Shown: positions 50,693 through 59,556 of the stretch, in pieces
Layout: each line of letters starts with the position of its first letter
Numbering within the stretch: position 1 is the first letter of the stretch
DNA from: Actinocorallia populi
GTDB lineage: Bacteria > Actinomycetota > Actinomycetes > Streptosporangiales > Streptosporangiaceae
Reading direction: 5' to 3'
Assembly: GCF_002995495.1 (NCBI RefSeq)
Contig: NZ_PVZV01000005.1
Coordinates: 62,001 to 126,000 of the forward strand
Length of the DNA: 64,000 nucleotides
Notes under the pieces: model-generated
Databases searched by the model: none
What the model saw: the letters and a program-made list of their open reading frames with translations, nothing else
What the model was told of the DNA's origin: nothing
Program-made: the position numbers and the translations under genes

Positions 50693-51847
50693 ATGAGAAA
50701 GCAGCGCATCATCATGGCGGGAGTGGTCGCCGCGACGGTCGTGGCGGCGCCCGCGACGGCCCGCGCGGCGGACGGGGACGAGTGGCGCGCCATCCGGCCG
50801 GTCGTCACCCTGCCGACCCGGGACCTCCGGGACGTCGAGGCCGTCAGCCCCACGGAGACCTGGATAGCCGGCTACCAGTACAACCACCGCAGCGAGGCCC
50901 CCGACTACTTCCCGATCCTGCAGCGGTGGAACGGCAGGAGCTGGAAGGCGTACGAGCCCACGGGCATCGGGTTCGAAGGCCGGCTGTACGCCCTCAGCGC
51001 GGTCGGCGCGAACGACGTCTGGGTGGCGGGCTCCCTCGAGGGGGAAGAGGACGCGAGCTACGCCGACACCTACCTGGGGCACTGGGACGGCACCGCGTGG
51101 AGCAGGGTCGCCGCTCCGCCGGTGACCGAGGCCGGCGGGCGGCTGCGCCACATGGCGGCGGACGAGGGCGGCGTCTGGCTGTCGGAGCTGAACGGCAGGG
51201 TCTCCCGCTGGGACGGGACGTCCTGGACCACCCATCTCGAACTCGGGAAGCGGGTGATCGTCCTGGAGTCCTTCTCCTCGGGCGAGGCGTGGCTGCGGGC
51301 GGAGGACGGCCTGTACCGGTGGGACGGCACCTCCTGGAGCCGGGTTCAGCTCCCCGCGGGCGCCGAGCCGTCCCACGTGAGGATCGACAAGGCGGACGGG
51401 GTCTGGACGGCGACCCCGAACGGGCTGGCCGTCTGGAACAACGGCTCCTGGCAGGAGACCCCCTACCCCGAGGAGTACCGGAACAGGCGCGTCGGCAACA
51501 TCTCCCAGGGGCACTGGGTCCACCTGCGGGACAACGAAGGTCCGGTGAGCTGGCTGCGCTGGACCGGCTCCGACTGGACCGTCATCTCGGACGAGTCGCA
51601 GAACACCCCCGGCAGGCAGGTGATGACCGACTCCGCAGGACGCATCTGGGGCGTCGCGTACGCCTACCTCCCTTTCGTGGACGGGACGAGCGGCAAGCTG
51701 GTCCGCTTCGAGAACGGCCGATGGAAGACGGTCTCCGGCCTGCCCCGCGCCATCTACACGCTGCACGCCATCCCCGGCAGCGACAAGCTGATCGGCGTGG
51801 GCGTCGACGGCTTCACCGGCGACCTGAAGGCCATCACCAACGGCTGA
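50693..51847 (+). CDS. Secreted beta-propeller-like protein
   Basis: This 384-residue protein has a clear signal peptide (MRKQRIIMAGVVAATVVAAP, cleavage after ATARA). The mature part repeats blocks of the type LxRWNGRSW, GHWDGTAWSRV, SRWDGTSWTTH, YRWDGTSWSRV and VRFENGRWKTV about every 40 residues. That pattern is typical of secreted actinomycete propellers with W-D-G-x-x-W strands, and ligand or binding function is unknown. The ATG is at 50693, with an AT-rich upstream segment; a hairpin at 51874-51899 follows. Confidence 0.8.
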   Translation: MRKQRIIMAGVVAATVVAAPATARAADGDEWRAIRPVVTLPTRDLRDVEAVSPTETWIAGYQYNHRSEAPDYFPILQRWNGRSWKAYEPTGIGFEGRLYALSAVGANDVWVAGSLEGEEDASYADTYLGHWDGTAWSRVAAPPVTEAGGRLRHMAADEGGVWLSELNGRVSRWDGTSWTTHLELGKRVIVLESFSSGEAWLRAEDGLYRWDGTSWSRVQLPAGAEPSHVRIDKADGVWTATPNGLAVWNNGSWQETPYPEEYRNRRVGNISQGHWVHLRDNEGPVSWLRWTGSDWTVISDESQNTPGRQVMTDSAGRIWGVAYAYLPFVDGTSGKLVRFENGRWKTVSGLPRAIYTLHAIPGSDKLIGVGVDGFTGDLKAITNG

Positions 51848-51873
51848 CGACGACGCACGGCGACCCCTTCACC

Positions 51874-51899
51874 AGGGGCACGGCCCCGGCCGTGCCCCT
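51874..51899 (+). terminator. Hairpin after the propeller gene
   Basis: AGGGGCACGGCC pairs with GGCCGTGCCCCT in a 12-bp stem around a 2-base turn. It also faces the end of the convergent acyl-CoA synthetase gene. Confidence 0.65.
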
Positions 51900-51996
51900 C
51901 CGGCCACACGTATGACCGGGCCGAGGCCGCCTCTCGACGGGGACGGCGATCAGCCGCCTTCGAGCCGTGTGAGAAAGGAGCGCGTCATGGCGGAGT

Positions 51997-53619
51997 TCAC
52001 ATGCCGCTGGTGCGCTGCTTGCGGAGGACGAAGCGCTGGACCTTGCCGCTGGGGGTCTTGGGGAGGGCGTCGATGAAGTGGACGGCGCGCGGGTAGGCGT
52101 GGGCGGCGAACCTGGTCTTGACGAGCTGCTGGAGCTCCCGGACGAGGGCGTCGGCCGGGGGCGTGCCGGGGCGGAGGACGACGTAGGCCTCGAGGACCTC
52201 GCCGCGCAGGGTGTCGGGGACGCCGATGGCGGCGGCCTCGATGACGCTCTCGTGCTGGACGAGGACGCTCTCGACGTCGAAGGGGCCGATGCGGTAGCCG
52301 GCCATGATGATGATGTCGTCGTCCCGGGACGAGAAGCGGAAGAAGCCGTCCTCGTCCCTGGTGCCGGCGTCGCCGGTGAGGTACCAGCGGCCGTCGGGGG
52401 TGAAGCGTTCGGCGGTCTTGCCGGGGGCGTCCACGTAGCCGTGGAACCACATCAGCGGGCTTTCCGCGACGTTCAGCGCGACCCGTCCGAGGACGCCGGG
52501 GCCGGCGGGTTCGTCGCGGTCGTCGTGCAGGACCTCCGCGGACCAGCCCGGCAGGGCCCTGCCCATCGAACCGGCCGGGACGTCGGTGCGCAGGCCGTCC
52601 GCCCAGGCGTCCGCGATCACCATGCCGTGCTCGGTCTGGCCGTAGTGGTCGCGGACGGCGGTGCCGAGCACCTCGCGGGACCAGGCGTTGACCTCGGGGG
52701 TGAGCGGTTCCCCGGCGGAGGAGGCGCGGCGCAGCCGGATCCCCTCGGGGGCGGGGGCGTCGGAGGCGCGCAGGCTGCGGTAGACGGTCGGGGCGGAGGT
52801 GAAGTTGGTGACGCCGAACTCCTGGAGCACCTTCCAGGTGAGTTCCGGGCTGAACCCGGCGCTCAGCAGCAGGTTGCGCCTGCCCGCGGCGAGCGGGGCG
52901 AGGATGCCGTAGTACAGGCCGTAGGCCCAGCCGGGGTCGGCGGCGTTCCAGAACACGTCCTCGGGCCGCACGTCGAGCCCGTACTCCAGGTAGGCATGGA
53001 AGGACGCCAGCGCCTTGACCGGCACGGGGACGCCCTTGGGCGTACCGGTGGTGCCGGAGGTGAACAGCTGCACGAGCGGGGCGTCGCCGCCCATGACGGC
53101 GGGGGCGGCCGAGGGCTCGTCGCCGCCGTAGAGCTCGAGCAGCCTGCCGAAGGAGAATCCGTCGGCGGTGCCCTCTCCGGCGACGATCGTCTCCCAGGGC
53201 GCCTCGGCGGGGATGTCCTCGCCCGGGGCGAGCTTGGGCAGCTGCCCGGAGTCGACGACCACGACCTTGGCCTTGCCGGCGTCCAGCCGCAGCGCGATGG
53301 CCGACGGCGCGAACGCGGTGAACAGCGGGATGTGCACCGCGCCCCGCCGCCAGATGCCCAGCAGCGCCACGACGAGGTCGGCGGACTTGCCCATGAGGGT
53401 GGCGACGGCGTCCCCCGGTTCGACGCCCAGCCCGGCCAGTGCCGCCGCGAACCGCGCCGAGTCGTGCCGCAGCCGTCCGTAGGTGAGGTCCTCGAAGGAG
53501 AGGTCGGCGTTCACGACGGTGAACGCGACGGCCTCGGCGGGGTGCCGGTCGCACAGCAGTTCGGCCGCGCAGGCCCGCGGAGATCCGTAGAGGGCGAGCA
53601 GCTCCTCGACGTGGTTCAT
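51997..53619 (-). CDS. AMP-forming acyl-CoA synthetase
   Basis: This 540-residue adenylate-forming enzyme has the phosphate loop LFTSGTTGTPKG, the aromatic block HYGQTEHGMV, the hinge WYLTGDAGTRDEDGFF and the C-terminal catalytic lysine block LPKTPSGKVQRF. It resembles acetyl/medium-chain acyl-CoA synthetases (AcsA/ACSM type) and would activate a carboxylic acid with ATP and CoA. The ATG has an AGAGGGA site. A divergent GAF-LuxR regulator 109 bases away is the likely controller. Confidence 0.92.
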   Translation of the reverse strand: MNHVEELLALYGSPRACAAELLCDRHPAEAVAFTVVNADLSFEDLTYGRLRHDSARFAAALAGLGVEPGDAVATLMGKSADLVVALLGIWRRGAVHIPLFTAFAPSAIALRLDAGKAKVVVVDSGQLPKLAPGEDIPAEAPWETIVAGEGTADGFSFGRLLELYGGDEPSAAPAVMGGDAPLVQLFTSGTTGTPKGVPVPVKALASFHAYLEYGLDVRPEDVFWNAADPGWAYGLYYGILAPLAAGRRNLLLSAGFSPELTWKVLQEFGVTNFTSAPTVYRSLRASDAPAPEGIRLRRASSAGEPLTPEVNAWSREVLGTAVRDHYGQTEHGMVIADAWADGLRTDVPAGSMGRALPGWSAEVLHDDRDEPAGPGVLGRVALNVAESPLMWFHGYVDAPGKTAERFTPDGRWYLTGDAGTRDEDGFFRFSSRDDDIIIMAGYRIGPFDVESVLVQHESVIEAAAIGVPDTLRGEVLEAYVVLRPGTPPADALVRELQQLVKTRFAAHAYPRAVHFIDALPKTPSGKVQRFVLRKQRTSGM

Positions 53620-53728
53620 GAAGATCCCTCTCTTTCTCCGGTGCAGCGGTTTTCGAGTGGAGTGTGACCTTCGTCTATCTTGTGAGGAGAGTTCAGAACG
53701 GGACTACCCCCGGAAAGGGGTGAACAAA

Positions 53729-54592
53729 ATGCACCCCGCTCCGGACGGCCTGCTGCGGCCCGACGACGGCGACGCCTACCGCCAGGAGCTGCGCCTCCTG
53801 CGCGACCGGTCCGGCCTCCCCGTCGTCTTCGGAGGCCAGGTCCTTGACGGGAACTTGACACTCGCCCAGTTCCTCGGCGTCCGCACCTCCGGGCTCCGCG
53901 GCCTGCGCGTCACCCCCGGCAGCGGCCTGGGCGGCCGCGTCCTGGCCGCCGGGCGCCCCATGGCCCTGAACGACTACGGCTCCGCCGGATCGATCACCCA
54001 CGACTACGACACCCCCGTCCTGGCCGAGGGCATCCGCGCCGTCACCGCCGTCCCGGTGACCGTCCTGGGCACGGTGAGGGGCGTCCTGTACGCCGCCGAC
54101 CGCAGCCCCGCCCCGCTGGGCGGCCGCGCCCACGACCTCCTGGCGGACGCCGCCCGCCGCCTCGCCGCCGAGCTGTCCGTCCGGGACGAGGTGGACCGCC
54201 GCATCCGTCTCTCCCGCACTCTCCCCGCCGCCGCGGACGGCCCCCTCACCCCCCGGGTCGCCGAGGAGCTGCGCGCCCTCCACGCCGAGCTGCGAAGCAT
54301 CGCCCAGGACGCGGCGGACCCCGCCCTGCGCACCCGCCTGCGGTCGGCCGCCCGCCGCCTGACCGCCCTGGCCTCCCCCCAGGACCCCCCGCCCCTCACC
54401 CCCCTGTCCCCGCGGGAACTGGACGTCCTCTCCCAGGTCGCCCTCGGCTGCACCAACGCCGAGGCCGCCGCCCGGCTCTCCCTCCTCCCCGAGACCGTCA
54501 AGGCCTACCTCCGCAGCGCCATGCGCAAACTGGACGCCCACACCCGGCACGAGGCCGTCGTCTCCGCCCGCCGCCGAGGCCTCCTGCCCTGA
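53729..54592 (+). CDS. GAF-domain LuxR-type transcriptional regulator
   Basis: This is a 287-residue protein. Residues about 40-150 form a GAF-like sensor (LRGLRVTPGSGLGGRVLAAG, EGIRAVTAVPVTVLGTVRGV). The C-terminal 65 residues are a LuxR/FixJ helix-turn-helix: LSPRELDVLSQVALGCTNAE with AARLSLLPETVKAYLRSAMR. The ATG at 53729 is used because the longer upstream frame crosses the divergent promoter. Regulators of this form are commonly paired with acyl-CoA synthetase genes in actinobacteria. Confidence 0.85.
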   Translation: MHPAPDGLLRPDDGDAYRQELRLLRDRSGLPVVFGGQVLDGNLTLAQFLGVRTSGLRGLRVTPGSGLGGRVLAAGRPMALNDYGSAGSITHDYDTPVLAEGIRAVTAVPVTVLGTVRGVLYAADRSPAPLGGRAHDLLADAARRLAAELSVRDEVDRRIRLSRTLPAAADGPLTPRVAEELRALHAELRSIAQDAADPALRTRLRSAARRLTALASPQDPPPLTPLSPRELDVLSQVALGCTNAEAAARLSLLPETVKAYLRSAMRKLDAHTRHEAVVSARRRGLLP

Positions 54593-54756
54593 CCCGGATC
54601 GACACGATCGGTGATCTCCCCTAGGCTCCCCTGCCGTGACAGCTCTCTTCGGGTAGCGGACCGCGTGGTCCTGCGGCGTCGTAGCAACGCTCCGCCGCGG
54701 CCGCGCGCTTTTCATGTCCGCCCGTGAGAGCTTCTGTCATTTCTGGAGGATGCGCC

Positions 54757-56022
54757 GTGCGCACCGTCCCCTCGTCTTCCCAGCCCTCCCGGCCGAGCCT
54801 GTGGCGGCACCGGGCGTTCGCGCTGCTGGCCTCGGCTCACGCCGTCAGCCAGGTGGGCAGCCAGATCAGCCTCGTCGCGCTGCCGCTGCTCGCGCTGACG
54901 GTCCTGCACGCCTCGCCGGTGCAGATCGGGTTGCTCACCGCCGCCGAGACCGCGGGATTCCTGCTGGTCGGCCTGCCCTCCGGGGTCTGGGTCGACCGGA
55001 TGGCCAAGAAACCCGTTCTGGTCGTGTGCGACGTGATCCGGGCACTCGCGCTCGGATCGCTGCCGGTCGCCCACCTGCTCGGGGTCCTGGGCCTGCCGCA
55101 GTTGTACGCCGTCGCGCTGGTGACGGGCCTGGCGACGGTGTTCTTCCAGGTCGCCTACCAGTCCTACCTGCCGGTCCTCGTCGACTCCGACCGGCTGGTG
55201 GAGGGCAACACCAGGCTCCAGACGCTCGGGACGGCGGCGGAGGTCGCCGGTCCCGGGCTGGGCGGGTGGCTGACGCGCCTCGTCGGGGCGCCCGTCGCGA
55301 TCGTCCTGGACGCCGTCAGCTTCCTCGGCTCCGCCCTGCTCCTGCTGGGGATCAGGGCGGACGAGCCCGCACACGCCACCGAGCGGCGCGGGTTGTGGAC
55401 GGAGATGCGCGAAGGGCTGGCGTTCCTCGCCCGCCACCGCATCCTGCGCGCCGTGGTCGCCGCTTCGGCCTTCGCGAACCTCTTCGGCACCGCGCTGATG
55501 GCGATGCTGCCCGTCTTCTTCATCCAGGAGGCGGGCGTCGACTTCAGCACGTACGGGATGGTCCTGGCGGCGGGGAGCGTCGGCGGGGTGCTCGGCGCGA
55601 TGACCACCGAGTGGCAGCAGCGGCTGATCGGCGGGGCGCGGATGCTCTGGCTGAACGCGATCCTCGCCGGGCTGGCGCTCCTGCTCGTGCCGCTCGCCGA
55701 ACCCGGCTGGAAGCTCGGCCTCGCCGTCGCCGGACTGGCCGTCGACGGCTTCTTCGTCGCCTCGTGGGCGGTCGCTTCCGTCAGCCTGCGCCAGACCCTC
55801 ACCCCGACCGGCCTGCTCGGCCGCGTCAACGCCACCGCCCGCTTCGTCAACTGGGGCGTCATGCCCGCCGGAGCCCTCCTCGGCGGCCTCCTCACCGAGG
55901 CGATCAGCGCCCGCACCGCGCTGCTGGTCTTCGGCGCCGGCTACCTGGCCTCCTGCCTCCCGGTCCTCCTCTCGCCCCTGCGCGGCCTGCGCTCCCTGCC
56001 TCGGAGCGGCGGCGTCCGGTGA
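54757..56022 (+). CDS. MFS transporter (enterobactin exporter-like)
   Basis: This 421-residue protein has about twelve membrane helices. The loop motif VWVDRMAKKPVLVVCDVIRA after helix 2 is the MFS_3 form of motif A. Others are QSYLPVLVDSDRLVEGNTRL and RVNATARFVNWGVMPAGALL, characteristic of this group of macrolide/siderophore exporters. GTG at 54757 follows TGGAGGA; the upstream ATG at 54724 would place that site inside the gene. The substrate is unknown. Confidence 0.85.
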   Translation: MRTVPSSSQPSRPSLWRHRAFALLASAHAVSQVGSQISLVALPLLALTVLHASPVQIGLLTAAETAGFLLVGLPSGVWVDRMAKKPVLVVCDVIRALALGSLPVAHLLGVLGLPQLYAVALVTGLATVFFQVAYQSYLPVLVDSDRLVEGNTRLQTLGTAAEVAGPGLGGWLTRLVGAPVAIVLDAVSFLGSALLLLGIRADEPAHATERRGLWTEMREGLAFLARHRILRAVVAASAFANLFGTALMAMLPVFFIQEAGVDFSTYGMVLAAGSVGGVLGAMTTEWQQRLIGGARMLWLNAILAGLALLLVPLAEPGWKLGLAVAGLAVDGFFVASWAVASVSLRQTLTPTGLLGRVNATARFVNWGVMPAGALLGGLLTEAISARTALLVFGAGYLASCLPVLLSPLRGLRSLPRSGGVR

Positions 56023-56024
56023 CC

Positions 56025-56048
56025 GGGCGGCGGGGAGGCCCGCCGCCC
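56025..56048. terminator. Hairpin between convergent MFS and HxlR genes
   Basis: GGGCGGCGGG and CCCGCCGCCC form a 10-bp stem with GAGG loop directly after the MFS stop. It can act on both strands. Confidence 0.65.
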
Positions 56049-56080
56049 CCGCACGGCGGCCGATCCGCGTTCCGGGGAGG

Positions 56081-56575
56081 TCAGCGGCCGCGGGCGAGGA
56101 CGCTACGGGCGAGTGCCGTCCGTTCGGCGGCCTCGTCCGCGGCGGCCTGCTCCTCGGCGGCGACGCGGGCGTCGTAGGCGGTGCGGGCGGCGGCTATCTG
56201 GTTCTGGTGCTCCTCGGTCCAGGTGACGAGGGCGCGGATGGTCGTGTGGAGGGTGGCGCCCAGCGGGGTGAGGGCGTAGTCGACGCGCGGGGGCACGGTC
56301 GGGTGCACGGTGCGGCTGACCAGGCCGTCGCGCTCCAGGTGGCGCAGGGTGCGGGTGAGCATGCGCTGGCTGACGCCGTCGATCATGCGGCGCAGCTCGG
56401 TGAAGCGGAGGCTGTGCTTGTCGAGCAGGGCGATGACCAGGAGCGACCACTTGTCCGCGACGCGGTCGAGGATCTGGCGGACCTCGCAGTCCTCCCGGGT
56501 GTCCCACTGCAGGATGTCGTAGTCGTCGCCGGTATCCCCGCAGTAACCGGGGGACTCTGATGTGCCTTCTTCCAT
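56081..56575 (-). CDS. HxlR family transcriptional regulator
   Basis: This 164-residue protein has the HxlR core: CEVRQILDRVADKWSLLVIA with the signature Cys and DKWS, LRFTELRRMIDGVSQRMLTR, and the wing GLVSRTVHPTVPPRVDYALT. A long charged C-terminal helix follows. The N-terminal extension has two further cysteines (Cys12, Cys30 region), which could allow redox sensing. It is divergent from the next MFS gene, which it likely represses. Confidence 0.9.
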   Translation of the reverse strand: MEEGTSESPGYCGDTGDDYDILQWDTREDCEVRQILDRVADKWSLLVIALLDKHSLRFTELRRMIDGVSQRMLTRTLRHLERDGLVSRTVHPTVPPRVDYALTPLGATLHTTIRALVTWTEEHQNQIAAARTAYDARVAAEEQAAADEAAERTALARSVLARGR

Positions 56576-56601
56576 GATCCTTCATGGTGCCCGACGATGG
56601 G

Positions 56602-56624
56602 GCCGGTTACAAGAAGGAACCGGC
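56602..56624. promoter_or_regulatory. Candidate HxlR operator
   Basis: GCCGGTT at 56602-56608 faces AACCGGC at 56618-56624 across nine bases in the divergent region. The inner GGTTAC resembles half-sites of HxlR-type proteins. Symmetry is exact only for seven bases per arm. Confidence 0.35.
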
Positions 56625-56676
56625 ATGCACTCGGGGAACCGGGAAGCCGGTCCGTGTCCTGGAGAAGGGGTGGACC

Positions 56677-58113
56677 GTGTCCACGACATCCGCATTGAAC
56701 GAGCGCATGGACGCGCGCGCCTGGGGCGTGCTGCTCGTGCTGGCCGGGGCGGTGTTCCTGGAAGGCGTCGACGTCGCGATGCTGAACGTGGCGCTGCCGG
56801 CGATCCGGGCCGACCTCGGGCTGTCCACAGGGACGCTCAGCGGCGTGGTCAGCGCCTACGTGCTGGGGTACGGCGGGTTCATGCTGCTGGGAGGGCGGGC
56901 GGCGGACCTGCTGGGCCGCCGCCGGATGTTCCTGTCCTGGCTGGTCGTCTTCCTGCTCTTCTCCGGTCTGGGCGGCTTCGCCAGTGAGGGCTGGATGTTG
57001 CTGCTCGCCCGGTTCGTCACCGGTGTCGCCGCGGCGTTCATGGCGCCCGCCGGGCTGGCACTGCTCATCGGCGCCTTCCCCGAGGGCCCGCGGCGCACCA
57101 AGGCGCTCGGCGTCTACGCGGGGACGGCCGCCGGCGGGTTCTCCCTGGGGCTGGTCGTCGGCGGCCTGCTGACCTCGGTCGGCTGGCGGTGGGTGTTCTT
57201 CGCCCCGGTGCTGCTCGCCGCGGTGATCCTGGTGGCGGCGCTCCTGCTCATCAAGGAGGCCGACGAGCCGGAACGCCCCGAGGGGGGCTTCGACCTGCCT
57301 GGCGCGTTCAGCATCACCGGCGCGATGCTGCTGCTGGTGTACGGGGTGGTCCGGCTCGAGCACTCCGGAAACGGCATGGCGGGCACCCTCGGCGTCTTCG
57401 CCGCGGGGTTCGCACTGCTGGCCGCCTTCGTCGCGATCGAACGCCGCTCGCCCGACCCGCTGGTCCGGCTGGGCATCCTGCGCTCGGCGCCGTTCGTCCG
57501 GGCCAACCTGGGAGCGCTGCTGTTCATCGGCTCGTTCATGGGCTTCCAGTTCCTGGCGACCCTCTACCTCCAGGAGGTGCGCGGCTGGAGCCCCCTGCAG
57601 ACGGGCCTGGCCATGCTGGTGGTCGGCGTGGACACCGTCCTCGCCCCGACCCTGACGCCGCGCCTGGTGAACCGCTTCGGCAACGTGCCCGTGCTGTTCG
57701 GCGGGATGGTGCTGGCCGTGCTGGCGTACCTGTTGTTCCTGCCGCTGGGGATGGACTGGACGTACGCCGCGATGCTCCCGACCATGGTCCTGCTCGGCCT
57801 GGCGTTCTCCCTCGCGTACGGCCCGCTCACCATGGCCGCCACCGAAGGCGTCGACGAGCGGGAGGAAGGCCTGGCCAGTGGCATCTTCTACACCTCCATC
57901 CAGTTCGGCACCGCCCTGGGCGTCTCGGCCGTGACCGCCGTGAACGTCGCGGCGCTCGGCGACGCCACCGCCCCCGCCGCGAAGCTCGACTCCCTCCAGG
58001 CGGCCCTGCTCATCCCGCTCGCCGCCGCGGTCGCCGGCGCGGTGATCACCGCCTTCGGCCTCCGCGGGGCCACCGCTCCCGAACGGCCCGAGCCGGTGCG
58101 CGTCCCCGTCTGA
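56677..58113 (+). CDS. MFS drug-resistance transporter (14-helix DHA2-like)
   Basis: This 478-residue protein has about fourteen hydrophobic helices. Motif D1-like FLEGVDVAMLNVALPAIRAD follows helix 1, motif A-like GGRAADLLGRRRMFL lies after helix 2, and FVTGVAAAFMAPAGLALL and SSVGWRW-type TSVGWRWVFF match the EmrB/QacA group. GTG at 56677 has GGAGAAGGGG at 56661-56670. The gene is divergent from HxlR; a long hairpin at 58129-58166 ends it. Confidence 0.88.
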   Translation: MSTTSALNERMDARAWGVLLVLAGAVFLEGVDVAMLNVALPAIRADLGLSTGTLSGVVSAYVLGYGGFMLLGGRAADLLGRRRMFLSWLVVFLLFSGLGGFASEGWMLLLARFVTGVAAAFMAPAGLALLIGAFPEGPRRTKALGVYAGTAAGGFSLGLVVGGLLTSVGWRWVFFAPVLLAAVILVAALLLIKEADEPERPEGGFDLPGAFSITGAMLLLVYGVVRLEHSGNGMAGTLGVFAAGFALLAAFVAIERRSPDPLVRLGILRSAPFVRANLGALLFIGSFMGFQFLATLYLQEVRGWSPLQTGLAMLVVGVDTVLAPTLTPRLVNRFGNVPVLFGGMVLAVLAYLLFLPLGMDWTYAAMLPTMVLLGLAFSLAYGPLTMAATEGVDEREEGLASGIFYTSIQFGTALGVSAVTAVNVAALGDATAPAAKLDSLQAALLIPLAAAVAGAVITAFGLRGATAPERPEPVRVPV

Positions 58114-58128
58114 GCAGCCCCTGACGCG

Positions 58129-58166
58129 CGAGGCTCCGGACCGGGAACCCCCGGTCCGGAGCCTCG
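58129..58166 (+). terminator. Strong hairpin after DHA2 transporter
   Basis: A 17-bp perfect stem, CGAGGCTCCGGACCGGG against its complement, has an AACC loop, 15 bases after the stop codon. No T-run follows. Confidence 0.75.
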
Positions 58167-58326
58167 CCGGTCGCTCCCTGCCCAAAAACAGCCACTTGTA
58201 ACAAAAACCTCACTACATGTCCGGTTTTGGTCTCCATCGCCTTTCGCGGGGGGCCGCCCGTCATGATCAAGGAGCGGTCCCCGCCCCGGGGGTGTGCGGA
58301 CGCCCGGTTGTGATCGACTTCTCATC

Positions 58327-58354
58327 GTCAAATATACATAAATGTCTATTTGAC
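58327..58354. promoter_or_regulatory. 28-bp near-perfect palindrome before the serine hydrolase
   Basis: GTCAAATA and TATTTGAC form exact outer arms; inside, ACAT and ATGT pair as well. Only the ninth pair and the two central bases deviate. The stretch is AT-rich in a GC-rich region and overlaps TTTGACA-like promoter sequence. It fits a TetR- or MarR-type operator for the serine hydrolase/esterase pair. No regulator gene lies directly beside it. Confidence 0.5.
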
Positions 58355-58400
58355 AGTTAGGCTGCCGCTCGGTCAAACCTCCCCTTGCTCGAGGAGTGTC

Positions 58401-59507
58401 ATGAAAGCCAAGCGGTTCTCCGTGGTCGCGGCCCTGTGCGGCCTCGGCCTGTCCACGGTCGCGGTCCCGGCCGAGGCATCCGTCCCCGACGCCGCGCAGG
58501 TCCTGCTGGACGGCATGGAACAGGGCCACGCGGCCGGATATCCGGGTGTGATCGGCATGGTCCGCGACGGCGGGCAGGAGCAGTCCGTGCACGTCGGCGT
58601 CGGCAACCGGTCGACGAACGCGGCGGCCGACCCGGCGGCCAGGTTCCGGATCGGGAGCGTCAGCAAGTCGTTCACGGCCGCGACGGTCCTGCTGCTGGAG
58701 GCCGAGGGGCTGCTCGACCTCGACGACAGCGTCGAGCAGTGGCTGCCCGGCGTCGTCAGCGGCACCGGTTACGACGCGACGCAGATCAAGTTGCGGCACC
58801 TGCTCAACCAGACCTCCGGCCTGCCCCAGTACACGATGAACATCGACGGTTTCCTGTGGGGCGCCGAATGGACGCCGCAGCAGCTCGTGAACGGCGCCAC
58901 GAAGAAGGCGCCGATCGGGGCGCCGGGGCAGACCTGGCACTACTCCAACGCCAACTACGTCCTCGCCGGCATGGTGATCGAGGCCGCGACCGGCACCAGC
59001 GCGGCCGCGGCGATGCAGGCACGGATCTTCACCCCGCTCGGCCTCGCCGACACGAGCCTGCCCTCGGCCAACACGATGGCGGGCGCGCACCTGCAGGGCT
59101 ACTTCCTCACCACCCCGATCACCTACATGACCGTCACCACCCAGAAGGTCTCCGCCACCTGGACCGCCGGAGCGATCGTCTCCACGCTCGAGGACATCGC
59201 CACCTTCGAGCGGGCCCTCCTGGACGGCACCCTCCTGCCGCCCGCCCAGCTGGCCGAACTGAAGACGACGGTGCCGACCGACACGGCCGGGACCTCCTAC
59301 GGCCTGGGCCTGGCGAAGAACGACCTCGGCTGCGGCGAGGCGTGGTGGCACAACGGCTCGGTGCCCGGCTACTTCACCCTCACCTACGCCAGCGACGACG
59401 GCTCCAGGCAGGTCACCCTCACCGCCAACGAGAACCACCTCCTGGGCGGCACCCCCGGCCAGACGCACCTGTGGAACGGCGGCGTCTCCGCCTTCTGCGC
59501 CCTCTGA
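58401..59507 (+). CDS. Secreted serine hydrolase (beta-lactamase/DD-peptidase family)
   Basis: This 368-residue protein has a signal peptide (MKAKRFSVVAALCGLGLSTV, cleavage after PAEA). It carries the penicillin-binding fold motifs SVSK (SxxK nucleophile), YSN in TWHYSNANYVL, and HNG in WWHNGSVPGY. This is the class C/D-alanyl-D-alanine carboxypeptidase-like group, which includes peptidases, esterases and amidases. ATG at 58401 has GAGGAG upstream. The esterase gene follows 49 bases later, suggesting one exported degradative unit. Confidence 0.9.
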   Translation: MKAKRFSVVAALCGLGLSTVAVPAEASVPDAAQVLLDGMEQGHAAGYPGVIGMVRDGGQEQSVHVGVGNRSTNAAADPAARFRIGSVSKSFTAATVLLLEAEGLLDLDDSVEQWLPGVVSGTGYDATQIKLRHLLNQTSGLPQYTMNIDGFLWGAEWTPQQLVNGATKKAPIGAPGQTWHYSNANYVLAGMVIEAATGTSAAAAMQARIFTPLGLADTSLPSANTMAGAHLQGYFLTTPITYMTVTTQKVSATWTAGAIVSTLEDIATFERALLDGTLLPPAQLAELKTTVPTDTAGTSYGLGLAKNDLGCGEAWWHNGSVPGYFTLTYASDDGSRQVTLTANENHLLGGTPGQTHLWNGGVSAFCAL

Positions 59508-59556
59508 CCCGCACGCGCGCACGCCGTTCGGCCACCCCCCGGCAAGAGGAGCATCC

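Noticed and set aside
52078-53667. A 529-residue plus-strand frame opposite the acyl-CoA synthetase
   Set aside because: Gly/Val/Asp-rich shadow of a well-supported adenylate-forming enzyme.
54593-54756. Possible structured RNA or tRNA between the LuxR and MFS genes
   Set aside because: The GC-rich segment can fold weakly, but no cloverleaf, riboswitch core or T-loop could be recognised.
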